Below, piece after piece: positions 28,530-38,038 of a DNA stretch of 64,000 nt; the first letter of the stretch is position 1; every line of letters starts with the position of its first letter. The notes below the pieces were generated by a model. The model was not told the DNA's origin. It worked only from the letters and a program-made list of their open reading frames with translations, and ran no database searches. The DNA lies in assembly GCF_000770305.1 (NCBI RefSeq), contig NZ_JNVB01000013.1:1-64000 (forward strand). The letters run 5' to 3'. Both the position numbers and the translations under genes were made by a program. The stretch is from Erwinia oleae (GTDB lineage: Bacteria; Pseudomonadota; Gammaproteobacteria; Enterobacterales; Enterobacteriaceae).

Positions 28530-29396
28530 ATGCCGTCGCTGCGGGACAGAATTCAACAGCAGGTGTTTCGCCTTAACGGGCTGGCGCTGAACGAATTCGA
28601 TCTCTCACAGCCGCCGGGCGATCCGGGCCTGTATGGCCCGGAAAGCGTTATCTGGCGCGTACATGGCGATTTCCCCTCAATGCTGTGCGGCGGGATTTCT
28701 GCGCTGCTGATGCAGATGCTTCATCCACTCGCGCTGGCGGGCGTATGGGATCACTCCACCTTCCGGCAGGATATGATGGGCCGCCTGCGGCGCACCAGCC
28801 AGTTTATTGCCGTCACTACCTTTGGCAACCATGCCGATGCGCAGACGCTGATTGAGCGTGTCAAACGTATTCATTTGCAGGTGAGCGGCACTGACACCGA
28901 GGGCGTTCCCTATGCCGCCAGCGATCCCGCGCTGCTGACCTGGGTGCATGTTGCCGAAACCAGCCGCTTTCTCGCTGCCCATCTGCGCTATAAAAATCCC
29001 TGCCTGAGCCTGGCGGAACAGGATCGCTACTATGAGGAAGCGGCGCGCGTAGCGGAAGCGCTGGGCGCAACGGCGGTGCCAAAAACGGTGCGCGACGTGA
29101 ATGATTATCTGCTGGCGATGCGGCCTGCGCTACGCTGCGATGCGCGTACGCGTGAAGTTCTGACGCTGCTATTAAACGTACCCGCGCCCTCGTGGCAGGC
29201 GCGTCCGGCGATGAGCATGATGATGATGGGCGGTATTGAACTGCTGCCCGACTGGGTGCAACAGCAGTTTGGTTTCCACTTTTCACGCTCGCGACGCTGG
29301 TTTATTCAGCAGCGTATGCGCCTGCTCGCAGTGACGCTGCGTTGGGCAATCCGACGCGGCGCTTATCAGCGGGCGATGGAAAGAGTGGGGCGATGA
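28530..29396 (+). CDS. MpaB-family oxygenase-like protein (DUF2236)
   Basis: This 288-residue protein fits DUF2236, the catalytic domain shared by MpaB-type oxygenases and latex-clearing (rubber) oxygenases. It shows the family features: an Arg/His-rich N-terminal block (ESVIWRVHGDFPSMLCGG), LMQMLHPLALAGVWDHS, and the WVHVAETSRF segment. Conserved histidines are candidates for heme binding. The substrate is unknown. It starts four bases after the bglX stop, so it is probably co-translated with bglX; this pairing is not in E. coli. It marks the left edge of an insertion relative to the E. coli bglX-osmF junction. Confidence 0.8.
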   Translation: MPSLRDRIQQQVFRLNGLALNEFDLSQPPGDPGLYGPESVIWRVHGDFPSMLCGGISALLMQMLHPLALAGVWDHSTFRQDMMGRLRRTSQFIAVTTFGNHADAQTLIERVKRIHLQVSGTDTEGVPYAASDPALLTWVHVAETSRFLAAHLRYKNPCLSLAEQDRYYEEAARVAEALGATAVPKTVRDVNDYLLAMRPALRCDARTREVLTLLLNVPAPSWQARPAMSMMMMGGIELLPDWVQQQFGFHFSRSRRWFIQQRMRLLAVTLRWAIRRGAYQRAMERVGR

Positions 29397-30121
29397 ACTT
29401 AAGACCACTCTACTGATGTAAGCAATGCGCAACATCCGAAAGAAAAATACCTTAAAAATTTTTTCCACGCGGCTGATTATTGGATATTGATTCGCGAAGC
29501 GTATGATATATGGCATTGTCATTTGGGTCGTTTTATAAAATACAGGGCGGAAAAGAAAAAATAGTAAAAAAGTACGATTAAATTTTGAAAGGTTATTTAC
29601 AGTGCCTGTGAGTATGAAATAGTAGATTATCATCTGCACGATTGTTCTTTCCGGTTGTCACGGTTATAAATATCAGGTGCCGCAAACTTATCGCGCTGAC
29701 GCTCATATATAAAGATACCGTCTGTGCTAGCGTCGCCCCTGGTGACGACGGGAAATCAGCTTTCCATTAAGCTCACTTCGCCACTTGAACAAAGGAGAAG
29801 TATATTTCCTTCAGATCGTCATTTTTCAACTTTCTTTTACTCATCACCGGTAAAGAAGATCACAGTAAACGTAGAAAGTGATTGGCAGGTTGTTTTTTGT
29901 TCTGATAACAGGATGCAATGGTAATCTCAGTGGATAAAGTATTAAAAGTGATACCGAGAAGAAATAATTATTTTACGTATTAGTTTTGATGCGTTAATAG
30001 TACCATCAATGAACGATGTAGTGTGATCTGTATGCATATTTACGAACGGTAATTTGTATTACTATAGTGAAAGTTAAATATACCACTATTTTATTCAAAA
30101 TATAGATATCACAGAGGTTTT
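29397..30121. other. AT-rich 725-bp gap before sdaC, no convincing gene
   Basis: The stretch is clearly more AT-rich than its flanks and contains only short reading frames without good ribosome sites or recognisable proteins. The frame at 29724-29924 has an atypical start and no similarity I recognise. The last 200 bases probably contain the sdaC promoter and regulator sites. A TGTGA half-site is present near 30022, but its partner is poor, so I do not call a CRP site. Confidence 0.6.
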
Positions 30122-31405
30122 ATGGATACCGTTCAAAATACGCTTGCCACGCATAAGGCCAGTAGTTGGAGAAAAAGCGATATCGTCTGGATGTTGGGGC
30201 TGTACGGAACCGCCATTGGTGCAGGCGTGCTTTTCCTGCCAATTAATGCTGGCGGCGGTGGAATGCTGCCGCTGATGGTGATGGCCGTGCTGGCTTTCCC
30301 GATGACGTTCTTCGCCCATCGTGGGCTTACGCGCTTTGTACTGTCGGGAAAAAATCCGGGAGAAGATATTACTGAAGTGGTTGAGGAACATTTCGGTATT
30401 GGCGCAGGCAAGCTGATTACCTTGCTCTATTTTTTTGCTATCTATCCCATCCTGCTTGTTTACAGCGTGGCGATCACCAATACGGTTGAAAGCTTTTTGT
30501 TGCACCAGCTTCACCTTACGCCGCCGCCCCGCGCTGTGCTTTCACTGATTTTAATCCTCGGAATGATGACCATTGTCCGCCTGGGCGAGCAGATGATTGT
30601 TAAAGCGATGAGCGTACTGGTTTTTCCCTTCGTTGCCGCGCTGATGCTGCTGGCCTGCTATTTGATCCCGCATTGGAACAGTGCCGCTTTCGACACGCTC
30701 TCCTTCAACAGCGCGTCGTCTACGGGCAACGGCCTGTGGATGACGCTGTGGCTGGCCATCCCGGTTATGGTTTTCTCCTTTAACCACTCGCCTATTATCT
30801 CCTCTTTCGCCGTGGCGAAGCGGGAAGAGTACGGCGAAAATGCCGAACGAAAATGTTCGAAAATACTGGCCTGCGCGCACGTTATGATGGTTCTTACCGT
30901 GATGTTCTTCGTGTTCAGTTGCGTACTCAGTCTCTCGCCTGCGGATCTGGCTGAAGCAAAAGCGCAGAATATCTCTATTCTCTCTTATCTCGCGAATCAC
31001 TTTAATGCGCCGGTTATCGCCTGGATGGCGCCGATCATTGCCATTATCGCCATAACTAAATCTTTTCTTGGTCACTATTTAGGCGCCCGTGAAGGTTTTA
31101 ATGGCATGGTGATTAAATCACTGCGCAGCCGGGGTAAAAGTATTGAGGCAGGCCGTCTCAATAAGCTAACCGCGCTGTTTATGCTGGTGAGCACCTGGCT
31201 TGTCGCAACGCTTAATCCAAGCATCCTCGGAATGATTGAGACGTTAGGTGGGCCGATTATTGCCACCATTTTGTTCCTGATGCCAATGTATGCCATTCAG
31301 AAAGTCCCTGCGATGCGCAAATACAGCGGTCATATCAGTAACGTCTTTATCGTGGTAATGGGACTCATCGCCATTTCGGCCATTGCTTATTCACTGGTTA
31401 ATTAA
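30122..31405 (+). CDS. sdaC: SdaC, serine/proton symporter
   Basis: This 427-residue inner-membrane transporter of the HAAAP family (about 11 helices) closely matches E. coli SdaC (429). Long shared blocks include MLGLYGTAIGAGVLFLPINA, MTFFAHRGLTRFVLSGKNPG, FSFNHSPIISSFAVAKREEY and the AITKSFLGHYLGAREGFNGM region. It imports L-serine for catabolism. The ribosome site is GAGG. The downstream sdaB begins 59 bases later, giving the sdaCB operon as in E. coli, where it is controlled by Lrp and CRP. The operon sits inside the block inserted between bglX and osmF. Confidence 0.97.
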   Translation: MDTVQNTLATHKASSWRKSDIVWMLGLYGTAIGAGVLFLPINAGGGGMLPLMVMAVLAFPMTFFAHRGLTRFVLSGKNPGEDITEVVEEHFGIGAGKLITLLYFFAIYPILLVYSVAITNTVESFLLHQLHLTPPPRAVLSLILILGMMTIVRLGEQMIVKAMSVLVFPFVAALMLLACYLIPHWNSAAFDTLSFNSASSTGNGLWMTLWLAIPVMVFSFNHSPIISSFAVAKREEYGENAERKCSKILACAHVMMVLTVMFFVFSCVLSLSPADLAEAKAQNISILSYLANHFNAPVIAWMAPIIAIIAITKSFLGHYLGAREGFNGMVIKSLRSRGKSIEAGRLNKLTALFMLVSTWLVATLNPSILGMIETLGGPIIATILFLMPMYAIQKVPAMRKYSGHISNVFIVVMGLIAISAIAYSLVN

Positions 31406-31464
31406 TTTAACTTCCTCTTCAGGGATACCCTCTGCGTGTCCCTGTTATTGCACACAGGTGCTTT

Positions 31465-32832
31465 ATGATCAGCGTTTTCGATATTTTCAAAGTCAGTATT
31501 GGCCCGTCCAGTTCACATACCGTCGGGCCAATGAAAGCAGGAAAACACTTTACCGATTGTCTGCGTGAAAAAGGTCTGTTGGATAACGTGACGCGACTGG
31601 TGGTCGATGTCTATGGTTCACTTTCATTAACCGGCAAAGGTCATCACACCGATATTGCTATTATTCTCGGTTTGTCCGGTTATCTGCCCGATACGGTCGA
31701 TGTCGACGCCATATCGGTGATGATTAAAGACGTTAACGACAAAAATCGTTTAATTATTGATGAAGGTCGGCGTGAAATTGCCTTTCCCGTTACGGAATGT
31801 ATGCGATTTCATAATGAATTTCTTCCGCTGCATGAAAATGGCATGAGTATTACCGCTTTTAGTGACGGCAGAATGATGCATTCTCAAACCTATTATTCCA
31901 CGGGCGGCGGATTTATTGTCACGGAAGAGGAGTTTGGTAAAAATCAGGAAGCGGAGTGCGCTATTCCGTTCCCTTTTTATTCCGCACGCAACCTGCTGGC
32001 GCATTGTCATGATAATTGTTTATCGATTTCAGCCGTAATGATGAAAAATGAAGTTGCCCGCCACGGCAGAAGCGACGTCGAGCAACAGATGGCGGCGATC
32101 TGGGAAACGATGAAAAATGCGATTCATCGGGGAATGAAAACCGAAGGTACGCTCCCCGGCCCGTTGAAAGTGCCGCGTCGGGCTTCCGCACTGCATCGCG
32201 TATTAGAACCCCAGGGACAGCATGTAACGCCGCTGAGCGCGATGGACTGGGTGAATATGTTTGCGATGGCCGTCAGTGAGGAGAATGCCTCTGGCGGGCG
32301 GGTAGTCACCGCCCCCACCAATGGCGCCTGCGGTATCATTCCGGCGGTCATCGCCTATTATGATCGCTTTGTACAGCCAGTGACGCCTGAAATTTATACG
32401 CGCTATTACCTGACCGCCGGTGCCATCGGGATTCTTTATAAAATGAATGCCTCTATTTCCGGCGCGGAAGTAGGCTGTCAGGGCGAGGTGGGCGTGGCCT
32501 GTTCAATGGCGTCTGCTGGCCTGGCCGAACTGCTTGGCGGCAGTCCGGAGAAAGTATGCATCGCGGCGGAGATCGGCATGGAACATAACCTGGGGCTGAC
32601 CTGCGATCCTGTTGCAGGCCAGGTTCAGGTGCCGTGCATTGAACGCAATGCTATCGCCGCCGTAAAGGCCATTAATGCAGCAAGCATGGCGATGTACCGT
32701 ACCAGCGATCCTAAAGTCTCGCTGGATAAAGTCATTGAAACCATGTTTGAAACCGGCAAAGACATGAACGCCAAATACCGTGAAACGGCGCGGGGCGGCC
32801 TGGCGATTAAAGTTGCCGTTTGCGAAGCCTGA
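31465..32832 (+). CDS. sdaB: SdaB, L-serine ammonia-lyase (deaminase)
   Basis: The gene encodes a 455-residue iron-sulfur L-serine dehydratase, the same length as E. coli SdaB. It converts L-serine to pyruvate and ammonia. The sequence shows the family start MISVFDIFKVSIGPSSSHTV, the catalytic block TAPTNGACGIIPAV, and the cysteines expected to bind the [4Fe-4S] cluster in GCQGEVGVACSMA and in the VPCIERN segment. The middle (about residues 85-190) is more divergent from E. coli than the ends. It is co-transcribed with sdaC and followed by a strong terminator. Confidence 0.96.
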   Translation: MISVFDIFKVSIGPSSSHTVGPMKAGKHFTDCLREKGLLDNVTRLVVDVYGSLSLTGKGHHTDIAIILGLSGYLPDTVDVDAISVMIKDVNDKNRLIIDEGRREIAFPVTECMRFHNEFLPLHENGMSITAFSDGRMMHSQTYYSTGGGFIVTEEEFGKNQEAECAIPFPFYSARNLLAHCHDNCLSISAVMMKNEVARHGRSDVEQQMAAIWETMKNAIHRGMKTEGTLPGPLKVPRRASALHRVLEPQGQHVTPLSAMDWVNMFAMAVSEENASGGRVVTAPTNGACGIIPAVIAYYDRFVQPVTPEIYTRYYLTAGAIGILYKMNASISGAEVGCQGEVGVACSMASAGLAELLGGSPEKVCIAAEIGMEHNLGLTCDPVAGQVQVPCIERNAIAAVKAINAASMAMYRTSDPKVSLDKVIETMFETGKDMNAKYRETARGGLAIKVAVCEA

Positions 32833-32838
32833 ACAGGC

Positions 32839-32872
32839 GAACAACCGTCTCGCTGGCAGGCGGTTGTTCTTT
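32839..32872 (+). terminator. Intrinsic terminator after sdaB
   Basis: The 9-bp stem GAACAACCG / CGGTTGTTC is followed by TTTGTT. A smaller hairpin, GCCTG-AA-CAGGC, spans the sdaB stop just upstream. Confidence 0.8.
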
Positions 32873-32924
32873 GTTGCCAGTCAGAACGACAATCCTTCCC
32901 TCAATCCCCGGGTATATTCCTGTA

Positions 32925-33110
32925 ATGAAGCAACGGGCGCAAAGTGTGGACATGCACAGCCTTGCTGACATTGCGGCCTTCGACTTTTGACATTTTTGGC
33001 CTGTCGCGCTCCGGCGTGCCCAACCGGCGCCTCCGGCCATCGCGTCCGTTACAGGCCGATGACGCCGGGGCGGTTTAAGCGCACCCATCCTGCTACCCTG
33101 ACAGGGAAAT
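32925..33110. repeat. GC-rich segment in an AT-rich gap, possible dispersed repeat element
   Basis: The 497-bp gap between sdaB and the small MscS gene holds about 185 bp of GC-rich sequence with several short hairpins, followed by about 210 bp of very AT-rich sequence up to the next gene. A minus-strand frame across it would encode a Lys/Arg/Cys-rich peptide (KPPRRHRPVTDAMAG, QKCQKSKAAMS). I recall similar short peptides scattered through enterobacterial genomes, which suggests a dispersed non-coding repeat rather than a gene; this is recollection, not a search result. Confidence 0.35.
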
Positions 33111-33329
33111 AAGAATTTCTCATAAATTTCAGTAGATTGTGATTGCGCGTTCATAAAACATCGATTTCTGTGTTAGGTTTTATGGGTTAAGGAAGTTAAT
33201 TAATTAGATTTTTGATAAACTAATGTGCATTAATTATATAAACCTCAGATAACCGTGAAGACAACGGTTACTGGATTTTCGTGACTTATCAGACAACTAC
33301 AGGTTGTTGGCTGAATATAAGGGAAAATA

Positions 33330-34394
33330 ATGCCATTAATATTTGGTGAGTTATCTGGCGCTCCAGTATGGGTGCCTGCTGTATTGCTCGTCACTCTCTC
33401 ATTCGCACTGGGTTTCCTGGCCCGGTTTATACTTCTCAGGTTCATCCGCTACTGGCAGAATCGTGACAGGAAGTTATTCAAATCGCTTGAAAAACATCTT
33501 CGTGGATCAATGTTTTTTTTCATTCCCTTAATGTTAATAAACGTAGGGATTAATTATTTTAACATTCATCCAGACTCCCTTGCGTTTATTACAACCATTA
33601 TTAATGTTTTTATAATATTATCCTTTTGCTCCGTATTAATTCGATTAACTAATGTTGCGCAGGATATGCTTTTTATACGCTATGATATTAATCTCTCGAA
33701 TAACCTTCGTGCGCGGAAAATTCGCACTCAGATAATATATGTCAAAAAGGTCGCTATTGTAATTCTGGTGGCCTTCTGTCTTTCTCTGATTCTACTCAGC
33801 TTTCCTGGTGTTCGAAAATTTGGCACGACAATTCTGGCCGGTGCCGGGGTTGCAGGAATAATCATTGGGTTTGCCCTTCAGAAGTCTCTTGTCAATCTGT
33901 TTGCCGGTATTCAGATAGCCTTTACACAACCTATAAAAATCGATGATGCCGTGGTCGTTGAAAACGAATGGGGCTGGATTGAGGAGATAAATCTGACCTA
34001 TGTTGTTGTGCGTATCTGGGATCTGCGCCGACTGGTCTTGCCCATTACCTACTTTACAGAAAATGCCTTTCAGAACTGGACGCGTAATAACGCACAAATA
34101 TTAGGATCTGTTTTTCTTTACCTTGATTATTCGATGCCATTAGAACCTCTCCGTAAGCATTTTGAAAAAATACTCAGTGAAACAAAACTGTGGGATCAAC
34201 AGACTCAGGTGCTTCAGGTTACCGATGCTAATGACAAAACCATGACCATCAGATTGTTAATGACTGCCCAGAATTCCCCCATCGCCTGGGATTTACGCTG
34301 CCATGTCCGGGAAAAAATGATTGAATTTATTCAGCAAAATTATCCGCAGAGCCTGCCTCACGTAAGGGCTACGCTGACCGATTCCAGTGTTTGA
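33330..34394 (+). CDS. Small MscS-family mechanosensitive channel
   Basis: The 354-residue protein has about five membrane helices and an MscS core. The pore helix and start of the beta domain read AGAGVAGIIIGFALQKSLVN then LFAGIQIAFTQPIKIDDAVV, followed by a C-terminal alpha/beta domain. It belongs to the short MscS-like group seen in many proteobacteria. Its base composition is visibly more AT-rich than the flanking operons, which suggests recent acquisition. The ribosome site is AAGGGA. It stands alone, with an AT-rich promoter region upstream. The window also contains a large DUF3772 channel, so two unrelated MscS types are present. Confidence 0.85.
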   Translation: MPLIFGELSGAPVWVPAVLLVTLSFALGFLARFILLRFIRYWQNRDRKLFKSLEKHLRGSMFFFIPLMLINVGINYFNIHPDSLAFITTIINVFIILSFCSVLIRLTNVAQDMLFIRYDINLSNNLRARKIRTQIIYVKKVAIVILVAFCLSLILLSFPGVRKFGTTILAGAGVAGIIIGFALQKSLVNLFAGIQIAFTQPIKIDDAVVVENEWGWIEEINLTYVVVRIWDLRRLVLPITYFTENAFQNWTRNNAQILGSVFLYLDYSMPLEPLRKHFEKILSETKLWDQQTQVLQVTDANDKTMTIRLLMTAQNSPIAWDLRCHVREKMIEFIQQNYPQSLPHVRATLTDSSV

Positions 34395-34566
34395 TAGTCC
34401 GGGAGCTCACTCGGTCAATTTATTTGATGCATTATGTTAAACAAACGATATTTATTCTCATCAGGTAACGCGTAAAGTAGGGATAACACGAGGCGGGGAA
34501 GGCTTGTTTGAGCATCAACACTGCCAACCTGCTGAGAATTTCCCGCGAGATCAGGATAAATACGTC

Positions 34567-35595
34567 ATGAAAAAGATTGGATTTTTGTCATTTGGTCACT
34601 GGACGCCGTCGCCGCAGTCCGGAACCCGTTCGGCCGCTGACGCGCTGCTGCAATCCATCGACCTGGCGGTTGCCGCTGAAGAATTGGGGGCGGACGGCGC
34701 GTATTTCAGGGTGCATCACTTTGCCCGACAGCTCAGCGCGCCGTTTCCTCTGCTGTCCGCGATCGGCGCAAAAACCCGCCGTATTGAAATCGGCACGGGC
34801 GTTATCGACATGCGCTATGAAAACCCGCTGTATATGGCGGAGGATGCAGGGGCAGCGGACTTGATCGCCGGTGGACGTTTACAGTTGGGGATCAGCCGCG
34901 GTTCCCCGGAGCAGGTGATTGATGGCTGGCGCTATTTTGGCTATGCCCCTTCCGAAGGAGAAAACGAGTCTGATATGGCGCGCCGTCACACCGAGGTGCT
35001 GTTGGACGTGCTGCGTGGCGAAGGCTTTGCGAAACCCAATCCGCAGCCGATGTTTCCGAACCCGCCAGGCCTGTTACGCCCTGAGCCACATTCTGAAGGT
35101 TTGCGCGACCGTATCTGGTGGGGCGCCGGTTCAAATGCGACGGCGGTGTGGGCCGCGAAACTGGGCATGAACCTGCAAAGTTCCACGCTGAAAGACGATG
35201 AAACAGGTGAACCTTTTCACATTCAGCAGGCAAAACAGATCCGGGCGTACCGCGAGGCCTGGGCGGAAGCGGGGCATACACGTACGCCACGCGTCTCGGT
35301 CAGCCGCAGTATTTTTGCCCTGATGGACGATCGTGACCGGATGTATTTTGGTGCAGGCCGTGAAGATAATGATAAGGTCGGTTTCCTGGATGAGAAAACG
35401 CGCGCGATTTTCGGGCGCAGCTATGCCGCAGAACCGGACAAGCTGATCGCACAGTTGAAACAGGATGAGGCAATTGCCGAAGCGGATACGCTATTGCTGA
35501 CCGTGCCGAATCAGCTGGGCGTGGATTACAACGTCCACGTTATCGAGTCCATTCTGAAGCACGTCGCGCCGTCAATGGGCTGGCGCGAGGCATAA
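34567..35595 (+). CDS. LLM-class flavin-dependent oxidoreductase
   Basis: This 342-residue protein has the luciferase-like monooxygenase TIM-barrel fold. Visible features are KKIGFLSFGHW at the start, the RVHHFARQLSAPFPLLSAIG strand-helix region, IEIGTGVIDMRYENPLYMAE, and the GGRLQLGISRGSPEQ phosphate-binding region for FMN. The substrate is not identifiable. The ATG at 34567 (AGGA upstream) gives the family start; an in-frame start 21 codons earlier is unlikely. It stands alone between two short gaps and has a terminator-like hairpin downstream. Confidence 0.87.
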   Translation: MKKIGFLSFGHWTPSPQSGTRSAADALLQSIDLAVAAEELGADGAYFRVHHFARQLSAPFPLLSAIGAKTRRIEIGTGVIDMRYENPLYMAEDAGAADLIAGGRLQLGISRGSPEQVIDGWRYFGYAPSEGENESDMARRHTEVLLDVLRGEGFAKPNPQPMFPNPPGLLRPEPHSEGLRDRIWWGAGSNATAVWAAKLGMNLQSSTLKDDETGEPFHIQQAKQIRAYREAWAEAGHTRTPRVSVSRSIFALMDDRDRMYFGAGREDNDKVGFLDEKTRAIFGRSYAAEPDKLIAQLKQDEAIAEADTLLLTVPNQLGVDYNVHVIESILKHVAPSMGWREA

Positions 35596-35611
35596 GTCTG
35601 GCAGGAAAAAC

Positions 35612-35643
35612 GCCGCGCATGTTGTACACTATGCGCGGCATTT
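35612..35643 (+). terminator. Terminator-like hairpin after the LLM gene
   Basis: A 9-bp perfect stem, GCCGCGCAT / ATGCGCGGC, with a 10-base loop is followed by ATTT. The T run is short, so efficiency is uncertain. Confidence 0.55.
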
Positions 35644-35797
35644 AATCGCAACCCGCAGGCTGGATTATCTTATGGCGCAGTCAGTAACGGATAAATCGCC
35701 TCCGGTGCCCTTGTTGAGCCCACAGATATTTCCTCTCCTCAAGCGACCTGATACCAGAAGTAAATACTCGCCATCACTTACCCTTCAGAGGTGACTT

Positions 35798-36043
35798 ATG
35801 ACTAAAGATGTACCGCTTAAATTTTATGACATCGTGGATGAGTATTCGACGGAATCTGCAACACCGGTGAGCGAGTCAGAACGTAAACATCTGGCCCATT
35901 ATTTTCAGTTACTGATCGCCCGCCTGATGAATAATGAAGAAATCAGTGAGAATGCGCAGGCAGAGATGGCCAGCGAAGCCGGCATTGACGCGCTTCGTAT
36001 TGATGAGATAGCGACGTTTTTGAATCAATGGGGCAATGAGTAG
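35798..36043 (+). CDS. ymjA: YmjA-like small protein (DUF2543)
   Basis: The 81-residue product matches E. coli YmjA (81 residues) closely; shared blocks are [39 protein letters not shown] and the C-terminus [12 protein letters not shown]. It is acidic, helical and soluble. The function is unknown. The ribosome site AGAGGTGACTT supports the start. It is a single gene with its own 200-bp upstream region. Confidence 0.9.
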   Translation: MTKDVPLKFYDIVDEYSTESATPVSESERKHLAHYFQLLIARLMNNEEISENAQAEMASEAGIDALRIDEIATFLNQWGNE

Positions 36044-36161
36044 CGCCTGGCGGGTTCATGATGCGCACCCTGCGAAGTAGCCAGGGTTATCTCCGCTCCG
36101 TGCCGATCATCAGCTTTTTTTTCAGGAGATTTCGGCGGTTTTATTCATTACGTCGCCGCCT

Positions 36162-36602
36162 TTATTTTTCCGGCTCTTTTGAACCAAAAGACCAGACCAG
36201 ATTGCTGGTCGCCGAAGAAACAAACCATTCATTGATGCCGCTCTCGTTTTTTGTTCCCTCTTCTTTTGTTAAAGCAGAGCAGCGCTCTTTCAACGGCGTC
36301 TGTTTTTTACGGATCCGGATCCGCGCGCATGAATCCTTGCTGAACTGCGCGTTAAACGTGCGAATATGCGAATCAAATAAAATCGACTCCAGCTGATGCA
36401 GGCTCTCCAGACCACGCAGGAGACCTATCAGCGTGCTCAGCGTCACCGATTCACCTAATTCAACGCGCTTGATCGTGGCAATACCTACGCGCGAACGTTC
36501 CGCCAGCTCAATTTGCGAAAGCCCCAGCTGCATGCGAGTTTCTTTAATCCGGTGACAGAGTTCAGCAATAATTTCACTGTCCGACATGGTGCTGAAACGC
36601 AT
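36162..36602 (-). CDS. XRE-family helix-turn-helix regulator
   Basis: The 146-residue protein has an N-terminal Cro/C1-type HTH (about residues 10-70: RIKETRMQLGLSQIELAERS, VGIATIKRVELGE) and a C-terminal half of about 75 residues with no recognised domain, rich in Lys, Ser and Arg. The ribosome site AGGAGTTAAG supports the start. It may control itself or the SUFU-domain gene that begins 287 bases away on the other strand. Similar proteins often lie in toxin or prophage settings, but no such genes are visible here. Confidence 0.75.
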   Translation of the reverse strand: MRFSTMSDSEIIAELCHRIKETRMQLGLSQIELAERSRVGIATIKRVELGESVTLSTLIGLLRGLESLHQLESILFDSHIRTFNAQFSKDSCARIRIRKKQTPLKERCSALTKEEGTKNESGINEWFVSSATSNLVWSFGSKEPEK

Positions 36603-36889
36603 CTTAACTCCTGTAGTGTTTTCTCAAACAAGCGCGGTATGGCCTGCAAAGTGAACGGCAGCGATCATAACAGAGCCATTTTCCTCAACGGAATTTTTCA
36701 GCGCAATACTTAACCAAAATCAGAAAAGGACAAAAAACAGGCGTTGTGAAGGTGATCAGGCGCGATGTGGCGCCAGCACCGCGCGTTTTGAGACTCTTCT
36801 CCTTGTCGTGATATGGCGTGACATATCATCCTTCTTTACGCTAAGGGAAACTTCAGGAAAAGGATTCCGCCCTATCACGTCGAGGCTTT

Positions 36890-38017
36890 ATGACACAGTC
36901 GTACCGCATTGCTGAGTTCCCTAATCAGCAGCAAACGCTTATCGCTACGGTTGAACAGGATGAGCGCACCGCCTATTTTTATATCTGGCCAGCCGAACCG
37001 TTTCGTACGCAGTTTGCCGTGCGCGGTTGTTGGTTGCGTAACCTGCTGCCCGCACCGGCTCGCGAAGACGTTGAAGCGATGGAGCAGGGCATTGCGCCGC
37101 TGTTAAGCGCGGAACATTGCCGCACGCTCGAAGCGGAACCTGCGCTGGACCCCGCCGGTTTGCAGGTGATATGGGAACCGGCCGATGACGGCGCCGCGCT
37201 GTGGTATCAGGGGCAACTGCTGGCGGTGATCCCCGGCTGGAGCCTCTATCAGAATCGACAGGTCAGCTTTTCCGCAGGCTGCATCAGGGAAAACCGGCTT
37301 ACCGCGCCGCTCGGTTCGGCCTCCACCAATGACTACTACGCCCGAGCCGAGTCGCATCGTCACTTCTGGCGCGACTGGCACGATGGACACCTCTGGGAAC
37401 CGCTTCAGCGGGAACTGCTTAAGCGCTATGAATCACGCTATGGCGATTCGCTCAAATACTACACCATAGACCAGGGCAGCTGGCCACCGATGGCCATCTC
37501 TCAGCACTTTCATCAGGGCTGCTGGTATTTTCTCACCGTTGGTATGTGCATCCGCCCGATGCCGTGGGTTGATTTTCTTTACGAGGATCTGGCGCCTCAG
37601 TATCGGCGCACCGAGCTGGCGATGGCGATTGATGCAGAGGTGATGACCGAAGAGAACGCGGTACAAATGGCCAGCGCGCTGGCGGGTTTTGCGCACTATC
37701 CCTGGGCGCGGCTCAGCTGGTTAGGTGAAGGGCACACGCTGGAATCTGCCGTTGCGCCGGTCGGCTTCGACGGCTTTATACTGTCTGGGGCGCTCGCGGG
37801 CGAAGCGGGGCAGCTTGCGCTGCCGAAGCGTGACGGTGAGAAGGTTAACCTGCTGTGGACGACGCCCGTCACCGCCGCCGAGCGCGAATTTGCCGAGGCC
37901 GGTGACAACGGCGGTCTGCGGTTGATCGAGAAACTGCGGGAATACGGCGCACACCATATTTTCCTTCCCCGTCAGCAGGTGGTGGAGCCGCCAGCGCCAG
38001 GCGCCACCGCGTCATAA
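36890..38017 (+). CDS. SUFU (suppressor of fused)-domain protein
   Basis: This 375-residue soluble protein has an N-terminal part of about 165 residues that I do not recognise and a C-terminal SUFU-like domain (about residues 170-360). The SUFU features are [43 protein letters not shown], a GHTLESAV turn, DGFILSG, and [20 protein letters not shown]. In bacteria SUFU proteins are often immunity proteins of polymorphic toxin systems (for example YqcF). No toxin is visible beside it. The ribosome site is GAGG. Confidence 0.7.
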   Translation: MTQSYRIAEFPNQQQTLIATVEQDERTAYFYIWPAEPFRTQFAVRGCWLRNLLPAPAREDVEAMEQGIAPLLSAEHCRTLEAEPALDPAGLQVIWEPADDGAALWYQGQLLAVIPGWSLYQNRQVSFSAGCIRENRLTAPLGSASTNDYYARAESHRHFWRDWHDGHLWEPLQRELLKRYESRYGDSLKYYTIDQGSWPPMAISQHFHQGCWYFLTVGMCIRPMPWVDFLYEDLAPQYRRTELAMAIDAEVMTEENAVQMASALAGFAHYPWARLSWLGEGHTLESAVAPVGFDGFILSGALAGEAGQLALPKRDGEKVNLLWTTPVTAAEREFAEAGDNGGLRLIEKLREYGAHHIFLPRQQVVEPPAPGATAS

Positions 38018-38038
38018 AGAAAATCTGACGCCGTCCTC

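Noticed and set aside
29724-29924. 66-residue frame in the AT-rich gap before sdaC
   Set aside because: Atypical start codon, no clear ribosome site at the start, no recognisable features; likely chance.
32807-33154. 115-residue minus-strand frame over the sdaB terminator and GC-rich segment
   Set aside because: It crosses a strong terminator and the end of sdaB and has no good ribosome site; it is better explained by a non-coding repeat.
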